From positions 62,001 through 126,000 of the forward strand of contig JAIXYZ010000001.1 in assembly GCA_027489955.1 (NCBI GenBank): a stretch of DNA of 64,000 nucleotides, read 5' to 3'. The notes under the pieces are model-generated. The model saw nothing but the letters and a program-made list of their open reading frames with translations, was not told where the DNA came from and did not search any database. This stretch comes from Hyphomicrobiales bacterium (GTDB lineage: Bacteria > Pseudomonadota > Alphaproteobacteria > Rhizobiales > Beijerinckiaceae). The position numbers were made by a program, and so were the translations under genes. Positions 20,231 to 28,912 of this stretch are shown here, piece after piece (position 1 is the stretch's first letter; the number at the start of each line of letters is the position of its first letter).

Positions 20231-20357
20231 GTCATCCCCGGCCGGAGCCGCGACAGCGGCGCAGGGGAAGGGGATCCAGGCCCGCGCCTGCCACCGCGCC
20301 CCATGCCCGGCATTCTCCTGGATCCCCTTCCCGGCGCTGCGCGCCGCCGGGGATGAC
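20231..20357. repeat. 127-bp composite palindromic repeat between ruvA and ruvB
   Basis: The element starts with GTCATCCCCGGC and ends with GCCGGGGATGAC-type sequence, and contains an inner 16-bp perfect inverted repeat (GGGAAGGGGATCCAGG at 20265-20280 against CCTGGATCCCCTTCCC at 20317-20332). A second copy with the same architecture lies at 26057-26178. It resembles alphaproteobacterial intergenic mosaic elements. Confidence 0.85.
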
Positions 20358-20379
20358 ATCGGGAGACAATGCCGCCCGG

Positions 20380-20997
20380 TCACTTCGCCATCTCCTTCAG
20401 CGCCAGCCGGATCAGCGTCGGGGCGGGGGCATCCTCGGGGGCGCTCTTCATGGCGGCGGCGACGGCGGCGGAGGCCTGGGGCTGGGCGTAGCCGAGATTG
20501 ACGAGCGCGGAGATCGCGTCGGTGACGGCGGCGGGCGCGCGCCGGTCGGCGAGGTCGTCGGTGAGGCGCACCAGGGCGGGATCGACGGCGCCGAAGGCCG
20601 GCGCCTTGTCCTTGAGCTCGGCGGCGATGCGCGCGGCGAGCTTGGGCCCCACGCCCGGCGCCCGGCCGATGGCGGCCTTGTCGTTGGTGCCGATGGCGGT
20701 GGCGAGCTGGCCCGGATCGAGCACGGACAGGATGGCGAGCGCGACCTTCGCTCCCACGCCCTGCACCGATTGCAGCAGCCGGAACCATTCCCGCTCCGCG
20801 TCGGAGCGGAAGCCGAACAGGCGGATCATGTCCTCCCGGACATGGGTCTCGATGGAGAGCGTCGCGGCCTCGCCGGCCGGCGGCAGGTGCTGGAGCGTGC
20901 GGCTCGAGCAATGGACGACGTAGCCGACCCCGTGGACGTCGACGACCACGAAGTCCTCGCCGTACGAATCGACCACGCCCTTCAGCTTCCCGATCAT
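20380..20997 (-). CDS. ruvA: Holliday junction DNA helicase subunit RuvA
   Basis: Binds the four-way junction and loads RuvB. The 205-aa protein has the OB-fold domain I ([19 protein letters not shown]), the two helix-hairpin-helix motifs of domain II ([19 protein letters not shown] and [16 protein letters not shown]) and the RuvB-contacting domain III at the C-terminus. It is the middle of the split yebC-ruvC-ruvA-ruvB series. Confidence 0.96.
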   Translation of the reverse strand: MIGKLKGVVDSYGEDFVVVDVHGVGYVVHCSSRTLQHLPPAGEAATLSIETHVREDMIRLFGFRSDAEREWFRLLQSVQGVGAKVALAILSVLDPGQLATAIGTNDKAAIGRAPGVGPKLAARIAAELKDKAPAFGAVDPALVRLTDDLADRRAPAAVTDAISALVNLGYAQPQASAAVAAAMKSAPEDAPAPTLIRLALKEMAK

Positions 20998-21115
20998 GGC
21001 TTCCTGTTACCACGTCCCGCCCGCGCCGCCAGCGCGGCAGGCGGATGCGCCCACCGCATTTCAATTCACGCCTTTCGTGATGGATCGAAGCGGCGGCTGG
21101 CGCGTTCGCTGTCGC

Positions 21116-22345
21116 ATGATCACGACCCTGACCCGCCATCGCAAGCTCCGCACCGGCCGTTCGGTCTGGCAGGCCAAGCGCAAGCCCGCCGTTCCCCACG
21201 CGCCGCTCGCCGAATCGATCGAGGCCGACGTCCTCGTCGTCGGCGCCGGCATTTCCGGCGCCATGATCGCCGACGCGCTGGCCGGCGCGGGGCTGTCCGT
21301 CGTCGTCGCGGACCGGCGCGGACCCATCGACGGGTCCACCGCCGCCTCGACCGCGCTGCTCCAGTACGAGATCGACGTGCCGCTGACGACGCTGGCGCGC
21401 AAGATCGGCGTCAGGGACGCCGTCCGGGCCTGGCGCCGCTCGCGCCTGGCGCTCGACGGCCTGTCGGCCCGCCTGCGGGACGGGGGGATCGCCGGGGCGA
21501 CCCTGACCGACTCGCTCTACCTCGCGGGCGACGTGCTGGACGCGGACAGGCTGAGGGAGGAGGGCGAGGCCAGGCGCGCCGCCGGCTTCGAGACGCTGTT
21601 CCTCGATGCGGCGGCGCTGAAGGAACGGTTCGGCATCGAGCGCGCGGCCGCGCTCCTGTCCTACGACAACCTCGCCGCCGATCCCCGCATCATGACGGCG
21701 CGCTTCCTTAATGCCGCCATCGCGGCGGGGGCAAAGGTCTACGCTCCGACCGAGATCGTCGAGATCGACGCGCGGCCCCGCAAGGTCACGGCGCGCACGT
21801 CTGAAGGTCATCGCATTGCGGCGCGCCATTGCGTGCTCGCCACGGGCTACGAATTGTGGGGCGAGGTGCCGGCCAAGGGCCATCGGATCGTGTCGACCTG
21901 GGCCATCGCCACACGCCCGCAGCGGCGGCGGCTGTGGCCGGAGGGCGTCTTCATCTGGGAGGCGTCGGACCCCTATCTCTACATGCGCGTGACGTCCGAC
22001 GGCCGGGCCATCTGCGGCGGCGAGGACGAGGAGATCGCGGACGCCGCGACCCGCGACGCGCTGCTGCCGGACAAGACCCTCGCCATCTCCGCCAAGCTCG
22101 GCCAGCTCATGCCGGATCTCGACACGGAAGCGGACTTCGCCTGGACCGCCGCTTTCGGGGCCAGCGACGACGGGTTGCCGACCATCGCGGAAGTGCCGGG
22201 CATGTCCCGCTGCTGGGCCGTGATGGGCTATGGCGGCAACGGCATCACCTACAGCCGCATCGCCGCAGAGGCGATCCGCACCGCGCTCACTCAGAAGGGC
22301 CGTTTCGGCGAGGACCCCGACCTCGACCTCTACGCCTTCCGGTGA
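21116..22345 (+). CDS. FAD-dependent oxidoreductase (DAO family)
   Basis: A 409-aa flavoprotein of the D-amino-acid oxidase/glycine oxidase superfamily. The Rossmann motif is VLVVGAGISGAMIADALAGAG (about residues 38-57), and the C-terminal FAD motif region reads WAVMGYGGNGITYSRIAA. ATG 21116 is used; ATG 21080 would add 12 residues. It is on the plus strand between ruvA and ruvC, which are on the minus strand, so it looks inserted into the ruv locus. Substrate is unknown. Confidence 0.82.
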   Translation: MITTLTRHRKLRTGRSVWQAKRKPAVPHAPLAESIEADVLVVGAGISGAMIADALAGAGLSVVVADRRGPIDGSTAASTALLQYEIDVPLTTLARKIGVRDAVRAWRRSRLALDGLSARLRDGGIAGATLTDSLYLAGDVLDADRLREEGEARRAAGFETLFLDAAALKERFGIERAAALLSYDNLAADPRIMTARFLNAAIAAGAKVYAPTEIVEIDARPRKVTARTSEGHRIAARHCVLATGYELWGEVPAKGHRIVSTWAIATRPQRRRLWPEGVFIWEASDPYLYMRVTSDGRAICGGEDEEIADAATRDALLPDKTLAISAKLGQLMPDLDTEADFAWTAAFGASDDGLPTIAEVPGMSRCWAVMGYGGNGITYSRIAAEAIRTALTQKGRFGEDPDLDLYAFR

Positions 22346-22881
22346 GGCGAGGGCGGCGCGCGTCGCTCCCCACTTGTGGCGGGGAGGGTTGAGGCGGTGC
22401 GACGGCGTTCGGTCGTGCCGTTGAGTTCCACGCCCGGCTTCAGGGAAGGCGTGGATGCTCGGCACAAGGCCGAGCATGACGGGGAGGGTCGATGCCGGCC
22501 CTCGTGCCCACCCTTGCATCCGCCCTCCGCTTACCCGCGCCGAAACCACCCCCGATCGTCATGGTCGGGCCTGTCCCGACCATCCACGGCTTCGGTCGGA
22601 CGGAGTCCGATGCTGTCGCCATCGCACTCTACGCCCGGCACCCCCTCACCCTGTCCCTCTCCCCCGATGGGGGCGAGGGGATGGTTGGCATTGTGGCTGG
22701 GCCCCCTCTCCCCGCTCGCGGGGAGAGGGTTGGGGTGAGGGGCGGCTAGACGAGGTCCGATTTTGCGAGGAAAGATCTCTACGCCCGGCACCCCCCACCC
22801 CTAACCCCTCCCCGCCGCTTCGCGGGGGGAGGGTGATGCGCTCACGGCCATTCTGCGTTCTTCGAGGCGTCGGGCTTCCCC

Positions 22882-22962
22882 GTCATTGCGAGGAGCGAGA
22901 GCGACGAAGCAATCCAGCGGGCCGACCGCGCTCTGGATTGCTTCGCTGACGCTCGCAATGAC
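22882..22962. repeat. REP-like 81-bp inverted repeat, copy 1
   Basis: Starts GTCATTGCGAGG and ends GCTCGCAATGAC. Inside, GAAGCAATCCAG is mirrored by CTGGATTGCTTC around a GC-rich centre. It is preceded by GCTCACGGCC and CTTCGAGGCGTCG, which also precede copy 2, so the duplicated unit is longer than the hairpin. Confidence 0.85.
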
Positions 22963-23192
22963 GACCGCGCTGTCACCCCTGGCCGGGGATGACAAACGCG
23001 GGTGAGGGGCGCGCCTGATCCCTCCCATTCATGGGAGGGTGGCCGGCGCGGCAGCGCCGGACGGGTGGGCCCTGGCTGGTCGTTGATGCTGTCCGGTCGA
23101 GCCCACCCGGCGCTTCGCGCCACCCTCCCCTCGCGGGGAGGGATCGCCCGCTCACGGCCGTTCGTGCGTGCTTCGAGGCGTCGCGCTCCTCC

Positions 23193-23272
23193 GTCATCCG
23201 CGAGGAGCGAAGCGACGAAGCAATCCAGCGGGCCGACCGCGCTCGGACTGCTTCGCTTACGCTCGCAATGAC
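23193..23272. repeat. REP-like 80-bp inverted repeat, copy 2
   Basis: Starts GTCATCCGCGAGG and ends GCTCGCAATGAC, with GAAGCAATCCAG and the same CGGGCCGACCGCGCT centre as copy 1, but a decayed second arm (GGACTGCTTCGCTTACG). It lies 311 bases from copy 1 and just after the end of ruvC. Confidence 0.85.
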
Positions 23273-23287
23273 GATCGCGCTCTGCCG

Positions 23288-23788
23288 TCAGCGCCCCACG
23301 AGCGCCCGGGCCTTGCGGTGATGGGCGTGGGCGATGGCGACGGCGAGGGCGTCCGCGGCGTCGGCGCTGGCGGGCGTCGCCTTGGGCAGGAGCAGCTTCA
23401 CCATCGCAGCCACCTGGTTCTTGTCGGCGTGGCCGGCGCCGACCACGCTCTTCTTGACGAGGTTTGCCGCGTATTCGGCGACCGGGATCCCCGCGAGGGC
23501 GGGGACGACGAGGACGACGCCGCGGGCCTGGCCGAGCTTCAGCGCCGATTGCGGATCGCGGTTGACGAAGGTCTCCTCAACCGCCGCCTCGTGGGGCGCG
23601 AACGCGGCAACGATGCGGGTCAGGCCCTCGTGAATCTGCCGCAGTCGCTCGGCGAGGGGCGCCTTGTCCTCGCTCGCCACGACCCCGCAGCCGGCAAAGG
23701 CGAGGCGCGTGCCCTCCACGTCCACGACGCCCCAGCCGGTGCGGCGCAGGCCCGGATCGAGCCCGAGGATGCGGATGGTCTCAGCCAT
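23288..23788 (-). CDS. ruvC: Holliday junction resolvase RuvC
   Basis: The endonuclease that resolves Holliday junctions. The 166-aa protein has the catalytic acidic residues in [11 protein letters not shown] (Asp8), VEETFVN (Glu) and [16 protein letters not shown] (paired Asp). ATG 23788 gives the usual start two residues before the first strand; an upstream in-frame start at 23842 would add 18 unmatched residues. It is separated from ruvA by a plus-strand oxidoreductase and a repeat block. Confidence 0.95.
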   Translation of the reverse strand: MAETIRILGLDPGLRRTGWGVVDVEGTRLAFAGCGVVASEDKAPLAERLRQIHEGLTRIVAAFAPHEAAVEETFVNRDPQSALKLGQARGVVLVVPALAGIPVAEYAANLVKKSVVGAGHADKNQVAAMVKLLLPKATPASADAADALAVAIAHAHHRKARALVGR

Positions 23789-23923
23789 GAACGCGGCGCA
23801 TGCCTCCGGCGGTTCGTCCGCAGTCGCCGACCTTGCATGCATGGGGCCGTTCGATGCTAGACAGGGCGCGTCACACCGGGAGCCGGGCCGGCCGCCTCGC
23901 GATTCGCCGCCCGCATCAATTCC

Positions 23924-25192
23924 ATGAGCCTTCCCCCATCACAAGGCGGTCCGCCGGACCGTCCGGCCTCGCAGCCGGCCTGGCCGCCCTTCGGCGAATT
24001 CGTCACGCTGATCGCGCTGATGATGAGCATCGTCGCCTTCTCCATCGACAGCCTCCTGCCCGCCTTCGGCCCGATCCAGCGGCATTTCGGCATCGCCGAT
24101 CCCAACGACCTGCAACTCGTCATCTACGCGTACATGACGGGCTTCGGCGTCTGCCAGCTCTTGGCCGGGCCGTTCGCGGACATGATCGGGCGGCGCCCGG
24201 TCATGATGGTGGGCCTCGCGATCTACCTGGCAGGCACCGTGCTCGCCATCTTAGCTCCCACCTATGCCTGGATGATCGCCGCGCGCGTCATCCAGGGCAT
24301 GGGCGCGGCCGGCACCCGCGTCCTGGTCGTCGCCCTCGTGCGCGACCGGTACGAGGGCCGGGAGATGGCCCGCGTCATGTCGCTCGTCATGATGCTGTTC
24401 ATCACCGTGCCCATCGTCGCGCCGGCCATCGGCAGCGTGATCCTGGCGGTGTCCGGCTGGCGCGCCATCATCGGGGCCATGTTCGCGCTCGGGCTGGTCA
24501 TCCTCGTCTGGTTCCTGATGCGCATGCCGGAGAGCCTGCGGCCGGAATACCGCAAGGCGGTCTCGTTCGGCTCGGTCGGCGCGGGGGTGACGCGCATCCT
24601 GCGCTCGCGCCTCGCCTTCGGCTATTCCACCGCCATGCTGCTCGCCGTGGGCGTGGTGATGACCTATGTCGGCATGGCCGCGCAGATCTTCCAGACGGAT
24701 GTCTACCGCCTCGGGCCGGTGGGATTTCCCCTCGCCTTCGGGGCCATCGGCCTCCTGATGGGCATGGCGTCCTTCGTCAATTCGCGGCTGGTGATGCGGC
24801 TCGGCATGCGCAACCTGTCGCATTCCGGCCTCGTCGCGTTCATCGCGGTGGCCGCCATCATGCTCGGCGCGTCGCTGGCCTATGGCGGTGTGCCGCCGCT
24901 CTGGCTGTTCCTGCCCCTGCTCGCCGTCAGCCACTTCCTGGCGAGCCTGATGATGCCGAACTTCAACGCCATGGCGATGGAGCGTTTCGGGGACATCGCG
25001 GGTACGGCGTCCTCCTTCATCGGCTTCTATTCCACCGCCGGCAGCGCGCTCATCGCGGGGCTCATCGCCCGCACCTTCGACAGCACGCTGATCCCGCTCT
25101 GCGCGGGCTATCTGGCCCTGGGCGTCGGGTGCCTCGCGGTGGTCCTGGTCGCCGAGCGGGGCCGGCTGTTCCGGCCCCACCACGCTCCGTGA
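23924..25192 (+). CDS. MFS multidrug transporter (Bcr/CflA-like)
   Basis: A 422-aa major facilitator with about 12 hydrophobic segments. Motif A appears as [14 protein letters not shown] and the Bcr/CflA pattern [14 protein letters not shown] is at the first helix, with [12 protein letters not shown] (motif B) in helix 4. Members export drugs or small metabolites by proton antiport. It sits on the plus strand between ruvC and yebC, both on the minus strand, which suggests later insertion in this locus. Confidence 0.88.
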   Translation: MSLPPSQGGPPDRPASQPAWPPFGEFVTLIALMMSIVAFSIDSLLPAFGPIQRHFGIADPNDLQLVIYAYMTGFGVCQLLAGPFADMIGRRPVMMVGLAIYLAGTVLAILAPTYAWMIAARVIQGMGAAGTRVLVVALVRDRYEGREMARVMSLVMMLFITVPIVAPAIGSVILAVSGWRAIIGAMFALGLVILVWFLMRMPESLRPEYRKAVSFGSVGAGVTRILRSRLAFGYSTAMLLAVGVVMTYVGMAAQIFQTDVYRLGPVGFPLAFGAIGLLMGMASFVNSRLVMRLGMRNLSHSGLVAFIAVAAIMLGASLAYGGVPPLWLFLPLLAVSHFLASLMMPNFNAMAMERFGDIAGTASSFIGFYSTAGSALIAGLIARTFDSTLIPLCAGYLALGVGCLAVVLVAERGRLFRPHHAP

Positions 25193-25199
25193 TTGGCGA

Positions 25200-25946
25200 T
25201 CAGTCGCTGAGCCTGGCCATGAGCGCCTCGGAGAACTCGTAGTTCCCGTAGACGTTCTGCACGTCGTCGTGGTTGTCGAGCGCGTCGAGCAGCTTCATCA
25301 GCTTCTCGCCGGCCTCGTCGTCCACCGCGACGTTGTTCTGCGGCCGCCAGGTTAGCGCCGCCTTGCGCGCCTCACCGAACTTCGCCTCGAGCGCGGTCGC
25401 GACCTCGCGCAGCGCGTCCTGCGCCGTGTAGATCTCGTGGCCGTCCTCGGTGGAGACGACATCGTCGGCGCCCGCCTCGATGGCCGCGTCCAGCATCGCG
25501 TCGGCGGAGGCCGCCTTGGCGTCGTATTCCACGACGCCGAGCCGGTCGAACATGAAGGACACGGCGCCGGTCTCGGCGAGGCTTCCGCCCGCCTTGGTGA
25601 AGAACGAGCGCACGTCGGAGGCGGTGCGGTTCCGGTTGTCGGTCAGCGCCTCGATGATGAGGGCGACGCCGCCGGGAGCGTAGCCTTCGTAGCGGATCTC
25701 CTCGTAATTCTCGCTGTCGCCGCCCTGGGACTTCTTGATCGCGCGCTCGATATTGTCCTTGGGCATGTTCTCGGCCCGGGCGGCGAGGACCGCCGCGCGC
25801 AGGCGCGGGTTCATCGCCGGGTCCGGCATGCCGAGCTTGGCGGCGACGGTGATTTCGCGGGCGAGCTTGGAGAAGAGCTTGGACCGGGCCGCATCGGCCT
25901 TGCCCTTCTTGTGCATGATGTTCTTGAACTGGGAATGTCCGGCCAT
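25200..25946 (-). CDS. YebC/PmpR-family transcriptional regulator
   Basis: A 248-aa protein of the TACO1/YebC family. The N-terminus [20 protein letters not shown] and [20 protein letters not shown]-type sequence (here [19 protein letters not shown]) are diagnostic. In some bacteria it represses transcription near ruv genes; newer work links it to translation of proline stretches. It would head the split ruvCAB series on the minus strand. Confidence 0.95.
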   Translation of the reverse strand: MAGHSQFKNIMHKKGKADAARSKLFSKLAREITVAAKLGMPDPAMNPRLRAAVLAARAENMPKDNIERAIKKSQGGDSENYEEIRYEGYAPGGVALIIEALTDNRNRTASDVRSFFTKAGGSLAETGAVSFMFDRLGVVEYDAKAASADAMLDAAIEAGADDVVSTEDGHEIYTAQDALREVATALEAKFGEARKAALTWRPQNNVAVDDEAGEKLMKLLDALDNHDDVQNVYGNYEFSEALMARLSD

Positions 25947-26056
25947 AGGGGTCTCCGCTGCGGGCGGTTCGCGTCGTGGCGCGCTTATAGGAGCGTGAGG
26001 CCCGCTTGAAAAGGAAGCGGGTGGGTGGATGGGCAGTGTCTCATGCCACGCTCGCT

Positions 26057-26178
26057 GTCATCCCCGGCGAGCGAAGCGAGGGAAGGGGATCCAGAAACGC
26101 GCCGGACGTCGGGCGCCAAGGTAGCCGCTGCTCTGGATCCCCTTCCCCTCCGCGCTTCGCGCTCCGGCCGGGGATGAC
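26057..26178. repeat. 122-bp composite palindromic repeat, second copy
   Basis: It has the same ends as the ruvA-ruvB element (GTCATCCCCGGC and GCCGGGGATGAC) and the same inner arms (GGGAAGGGGATCCAG and CTGGATCCCCTTCCC), with a different central 40 bases. It lies between yebC and the ymdB-like gene. Confidence 0.85.
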
Positions 26179-26197
26179 ACGAGACGACAGGACAGCC

Positions 26198-27019
26198 TTA
26201 TTCCCAGAAGTCCGGCAGCGCGCCGGCGAGGGTGGGGCCGATGCGCAAGGCAGCGGCGTTCACCGCCAGTCCCGTCCGGTCGTCGGTCTCGACCGCGATG
26301 CCGCAGAGCGTGCCCTCGCCATCGGCGGCGGACCAGCGGGCGCCCGGCGTCTTCTCCACCAGCCGCCGCACTGGCTCGTCCCGGTCGAAGCCGATGACGG
26401 ACTGGTAGTCGCCGCACATGCCCGCATCGGTCATGAACGCGGTGCCCGCCGGCAGGATGCGGGCATCGGCGGTGGGGACATGGGTATGCGTGCCGACGAC
26501 GAGGCTGACGCGCCCGTCGAAATGGTAGCCGACAGCCTGCTTCTCGCTCGAGGCCTCGCCGTGGATGTCGACGACGATCGCGTCGCAGACCTGGGCCAGC
26601 GGCGCCTGGCCGATCTCCCGCTCGATGGCGACGAAGGGGTCGTCCATCGGGTCCATGAAGAGCCGCGTGAGCGCGTTGACGACCAGCACGCGCCGGCCGT
26701 CGGCGATATCGACGAGCGTCGCGCCGCGCCCGGGGGCCGTGGCCGGGTAATTGGCAGGCCGGACCAGCCGCCGCTGGCGCGCGATGAACACCATCGCCTC
26801 GCGCTGGTCCCAGGAATGGTTGCCGAGCGTCACGGCGTCGGCGCCGAGCTCCACCAGCTCCTCGCAGATCGCCTCGGTGATGCCGAAGCCGCCGGCGGCG
26901 TTCTCGCCGTTGACGACCACGCAATCGAGCGCCCAGCGGCGGCGCAGGTCCGGAAGCAGGTCGGCGACGGCGGCGCGGCCGGAGCGGCCGACGACATCGC
27001 CCAGGAAGAGAAGCCGCAT
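26198..27019 (-). CDS. YmdB-family metallophosphoesterase
   Basis: A 273-aa calcineurin-like phosphodiesterase of the YmdB/TIGR00282 type, members of which hydrolyse cyclic AMP in Bacillus. Metal ligands are visible in FLGDVVGRSGR, VVNGENAAGGFG, GNHSWDQ, DIHGEASSEK and GTHTHVPTAD. The start is 8 bases after the stop of the folate cyclo-ligase gene, so the two are probably co-transcribed. Confidence 0.92.
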   Translation of the reverse strand: MRLLFLGDVVGRSGRAAVADLLPDLRRRWALDCVVVNGENAAGGFGITEAICEELVELGADAVTLGNHSWDQREAMVFIARQRRLVRPANYPATAPGRGATLVDIADGRRVLVVNALTRLFMDPMDDPFVAIEREIGQAPLAQVCDAIVVDIHGEASSEKQAVGYHFDGRVSLVVGTHTHVPTADARILPAGTAFMTDAGMCGDYQSVIGFDRDEPVRRLVEKTPGARWSAADGEGTLCGIAVETDDRTGLAVNAAALRIGPTLAGALPDFWE

Positions 27020-27027
27020 CGGCCGCC

Positions 27028-27624
27028 TCAGGTGGGCGAGGCGGGACGGATGACCTCCCGCTCGGTGACGACGATATCGACCGGGCGGTCGTGCGGGGCG
27101 AACGGCAGCGGTTCGTCCGCCTCCTGCGCCGCGTAGGCGACGCCCACCGTCAGCAGCCGCCCGGTCTGGGCCAGGCGGGCGATGACGCGGTCATAATGGC
27201 CCTTGCCCCAGCCGAGCCGGACGCCCCTGCGGTCGAAGGCCAGAAGGGGCACGATGAGGATGGCGGGCTCCACCGCCGGTTGCTCCTCCGCCGGCCCCAG
27301 CATGCCGAAGCCGACGGGCATGACGGGCTCCCACGGTTTCCACGCCCGGAAGATCACCTCGCCCGCGCCGTCGAAGGACGGCAGCGCGCAGGCCATGCCG
27401 CGCTGGTCGGCCGCCTCGAGGATGGCGCGCGGATCGACCTCGCTCCGGAACGGCCAGTAGGCGCCAAGGGGCCCGGGGCCGCCGAACTCGTCGAGGCCCG
27501 CCACGGCCTCGGCGATGGCCGCGTCCCATTCCAGCCGGTCGTCGATCTCCAGCCCGTCGCGCCGTGCCGCCATGCGCTGGCGCAGGGCGGCCTTGGCCGC
27601 GTCGATGTCGGATGGTGCGTGCAT
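27028..27624 (-). CDS. 5-formyltetrahydrofolate cyclo-ligase
   Basis: Converts 5-formyl-THF to 5,10-methenyl-THF with ATP. The 198-aa protein has the family signature RRGVRLGWGKGHYDRVIA near the C-terminus and an N-terminal KAALRQRMAARRDGL helix. ATG 27624 is used since upstream codons show no similarity to the family. In many proteobacteria it follows the 6S RNA gene, and that arrangement is seen here. Confidence 0.92.
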   Translation of the reverse strand: MHAPSDIDAAKAALRQRMAARRDGLEIDDRLEWDAAIAEAVAGLDEFGGPGPLGAYWPFRSEVDPRAILEAADQRGMACALPSFDGAGEVIFRAWKPWEPVMPVGFGMLGPAEEQPAVEPAILIVPLLAFDRRGVRLGWGKGHYDRVIARLAQTGRLLTVGVAYAAQEADEPLPFAPHDRPVDIVVTEREVIRPASPT

Positions 27625-27734
27625 GGGGAAGGCTTCTGCGGATCGTCCTGTCCCGCGAACCAAGCCCGAGACCGCGGCGGTTGGCAAGGCGGGACTTGAT
27701 CGGCGGGGGCGGGCGAGCGAAGGAGGGATAAGTG

Positions 27735-27887
27735 CGGAGCCGCGAAAGCCGTTGGATGATCGATCCCGGGAACCTACAGAGTAGGTGGGCGCCGTATGCC
27801 CGGGTCCACGGACCCGGCCAGGGACAGCTCCCTAGGAGATCGATAAGGCCCCGGGGAATGTGTCTCCTGACGAGCCCCGCAGCACCG
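27735..27887 (-). ncRNA. ssrS: 6S RNA (SsrS) candidate
   Basis: The 318-base gap between zapA and the folate cyclo-ligase gene, both minus strand, is where proteobacteria keep 6S RNA. On the minus strand it holds stable helices: AGGGA-GCTG-TCCCT, CCGGGTCC-GT-GGACCCGG as the apical hairpin, and ACCTAC-TCT-GTAGGT on the far side of a possible central bubble, enclosed by ATCGATC/GATCGAT. A TATGTT -10-like element at about 27894-27899 would start transcription near 27887. Ends are estimates from structure, giving about 153 nt, the normal size. 6S RNA traps sigma-70 RNA polymerase in stationary phase. Confidence 0.72.
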
Positions 27888-27942
27888 CGCCATCAACATA
27901 GTGCGCCGGGGCTCCGCGCGGAAGGGGCTCTTTCCGGGAAGT

Positions 27943-28317
27943 TCAGCCCGCGGCCTGCGCGGGCTGGCCGAGGGTGCGGGCGATGCGCTCGATGCGCTCG
28001 GCGGCCTTGACGATGCTCTCGGCCATGCGGCCCTCGGCGGCGACGATCCGCTCGTCGCCGGAGCCGAGCGCGCGCTGCAATTCCTTGGCGTCCGCCTGGA
28101 TCGCGGCGAGCTTGCGCCGCGTCTCGCTGAGCTCGTCGGCGATGGCGAGCGCCGCCATCACATGGAGCCGCATGTCGCCGATCTCGCCGAAGGCAGCGCG
28201 GAATTCGCCGATCTTGCCGTCGAGCTCGGCGGCGAGCGCCTCCAGATGGGCTTCCTCGCCGTCGCCGCACGCCATGCGGTAGACCTTGCCGGCGATCGTC
28301 ACCGTGACCTGCGCCAT
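27943..28317 (-). CDS. zapA: cell division protein ZapA
   Basis: A 124-aa Z-ring-associated protein that crosslinks FtsZ filaments. The N-terminus AQVTVTIAGKVYRMACGDGE is the ZapA globular head and the rest is a predicted coiled coil (LAAIQADAKELQRAL and onward). It follows a DUF4164-like coiled-coil gene by 58 bases and precedes the 6S RNA candidate. Confidence 0.9.
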   Translation of the reverse strand: MAQVTVTIAGKVYRMACGDGEEAHLEALAAELDGKIGEFRAAFGEIGDMRLHVMAALAIADELSETRRKLAAIQADAKELQRALGSGDERIVAAEGRMAESIVKAAERIERIARTLGQPAQAAG

Positions 28318-28375
28318 CCGACACTCCTGATTCTCGAAGGCCCCGGCTGCCTTAGGCCCGCGCCCGGCCTCCGCG

Positions 28376-28699
28376 TCAATCCCGCGGACCGGCTTCCGCG
28401 GCCGCGATGGCGGCCCTGATCTCGCCCATGGCGCGCTCCACGCGGCGGTCGACGTCCGAGGCCGCCAGTTCCAGCCGCTCCAGCCGGGACAGGGCCCCGT
28501 CGAGGTCGGCCGCCAGCCGCGCGCGGTCGTCCTGCATCACCGAGAGCTCGGTCTCCAGGTCGCCCCGGCGGGCGTCGAGGTCGAGGCGGCGCGCCAGGGC
28601 CGCCTCCAGCGCGGCGAGCGCCAGATCGAGCCGGCCGATGGCGTCGGCGAGCGGCCGGGAACCGGGTGAGTGGGGTCCAGCGTGCGTCGAGTCGGCCAT
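28376..28699 (-). CDS. DUF4164-like small coiled-coil protein
   Basis: A 107-aa protein that is almost entirely a predicted coiled coil (LDLALAALEAALARRLDLD and DLETELSVMQDDRARLAAD), starting at ATG 28699. DUF4164 proteins are commonly encoded directly upstream of zapA in Rhizobiales and are thought to assist division, though function is not established. An in-frame start at 28759 would add 20 residues of low-complexity sequence. Confidence 0.72.
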   Translation of the reverse strand: MADSTHAGPHSPGSRPLADAIGRLDLALAALEAALARRLDLDARRGDLETELSVMQDDRARLAADLDGALSRLERLELAASDVDRRVERAMGEIRAAIAAAEAGPRD

Positions 28700-28912
28700 G
28701 TCGTGCCGCTCCGTTGGGCAATGCGAGCGACTCTGGGGTCCGCGTGCCAACGCCGTCAACGGCTTAAGCCGCGCCGTTCACAAAAAGAATGCATTCGCGG
28801 TCCAGCGGGATCGCCGCGGCCGGTGCGGCGGCTTTCTTTGCCACCGGCCGCAGCCTCCGTTATGCATCCCCGATGCCGCCCCGAGCGCGGCCCGCCAGTG
28901 ATCCCGCAAGCG

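Larger units (their letters stand above)
22346..23287. repeat. repeat-rich intergenic region (about 940 bp)
   Basis: No gene is supported here. The stretch is a patchwork of short palindromes: an ATGCTCGGC-type hairpin (about 22453-22478), an ATGGTCGGG/CCCGACCAT hairpin (about 22560-22582), CCCTCTCCCCG...CGGGGAGAGGG (about 22704-22730) and a CCCCTCCCCGC...GCGGGGGGAGGG hairpin (about 22804-22832). Two copies of an 80-bp element are listed separately. Such blocks are typical of REP-like sequences in alphaproteobacterial genomes. Confidence 0.85.

Noticed and set aside
22840-23275. Possible CRISPR array suggested by two similar 80-bp units.
   Set aside because: Only two units exist, they are inverted repeats of their own, and the spacing is not regular. 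No cas gene is present.
22376-23321. Several short frames of 60-160 codons on both strands in the region between the DAO oxidoreductase and ruvC.
   Set aside because: They follow the internal palindromes and repeat in different frames; the content is Arg/Pro/Gly/Ser and no protein pattern is shared between copies.
24251-25183. A 310-codon minus-strand frame opposite the MFS transporter.
   Set aside because: Its composition (Glu/His/Arg/Gln-rich, no motif) is a mirror of the transporter codons, and the plus-strand protein has 12 membrane segments with family motifs.
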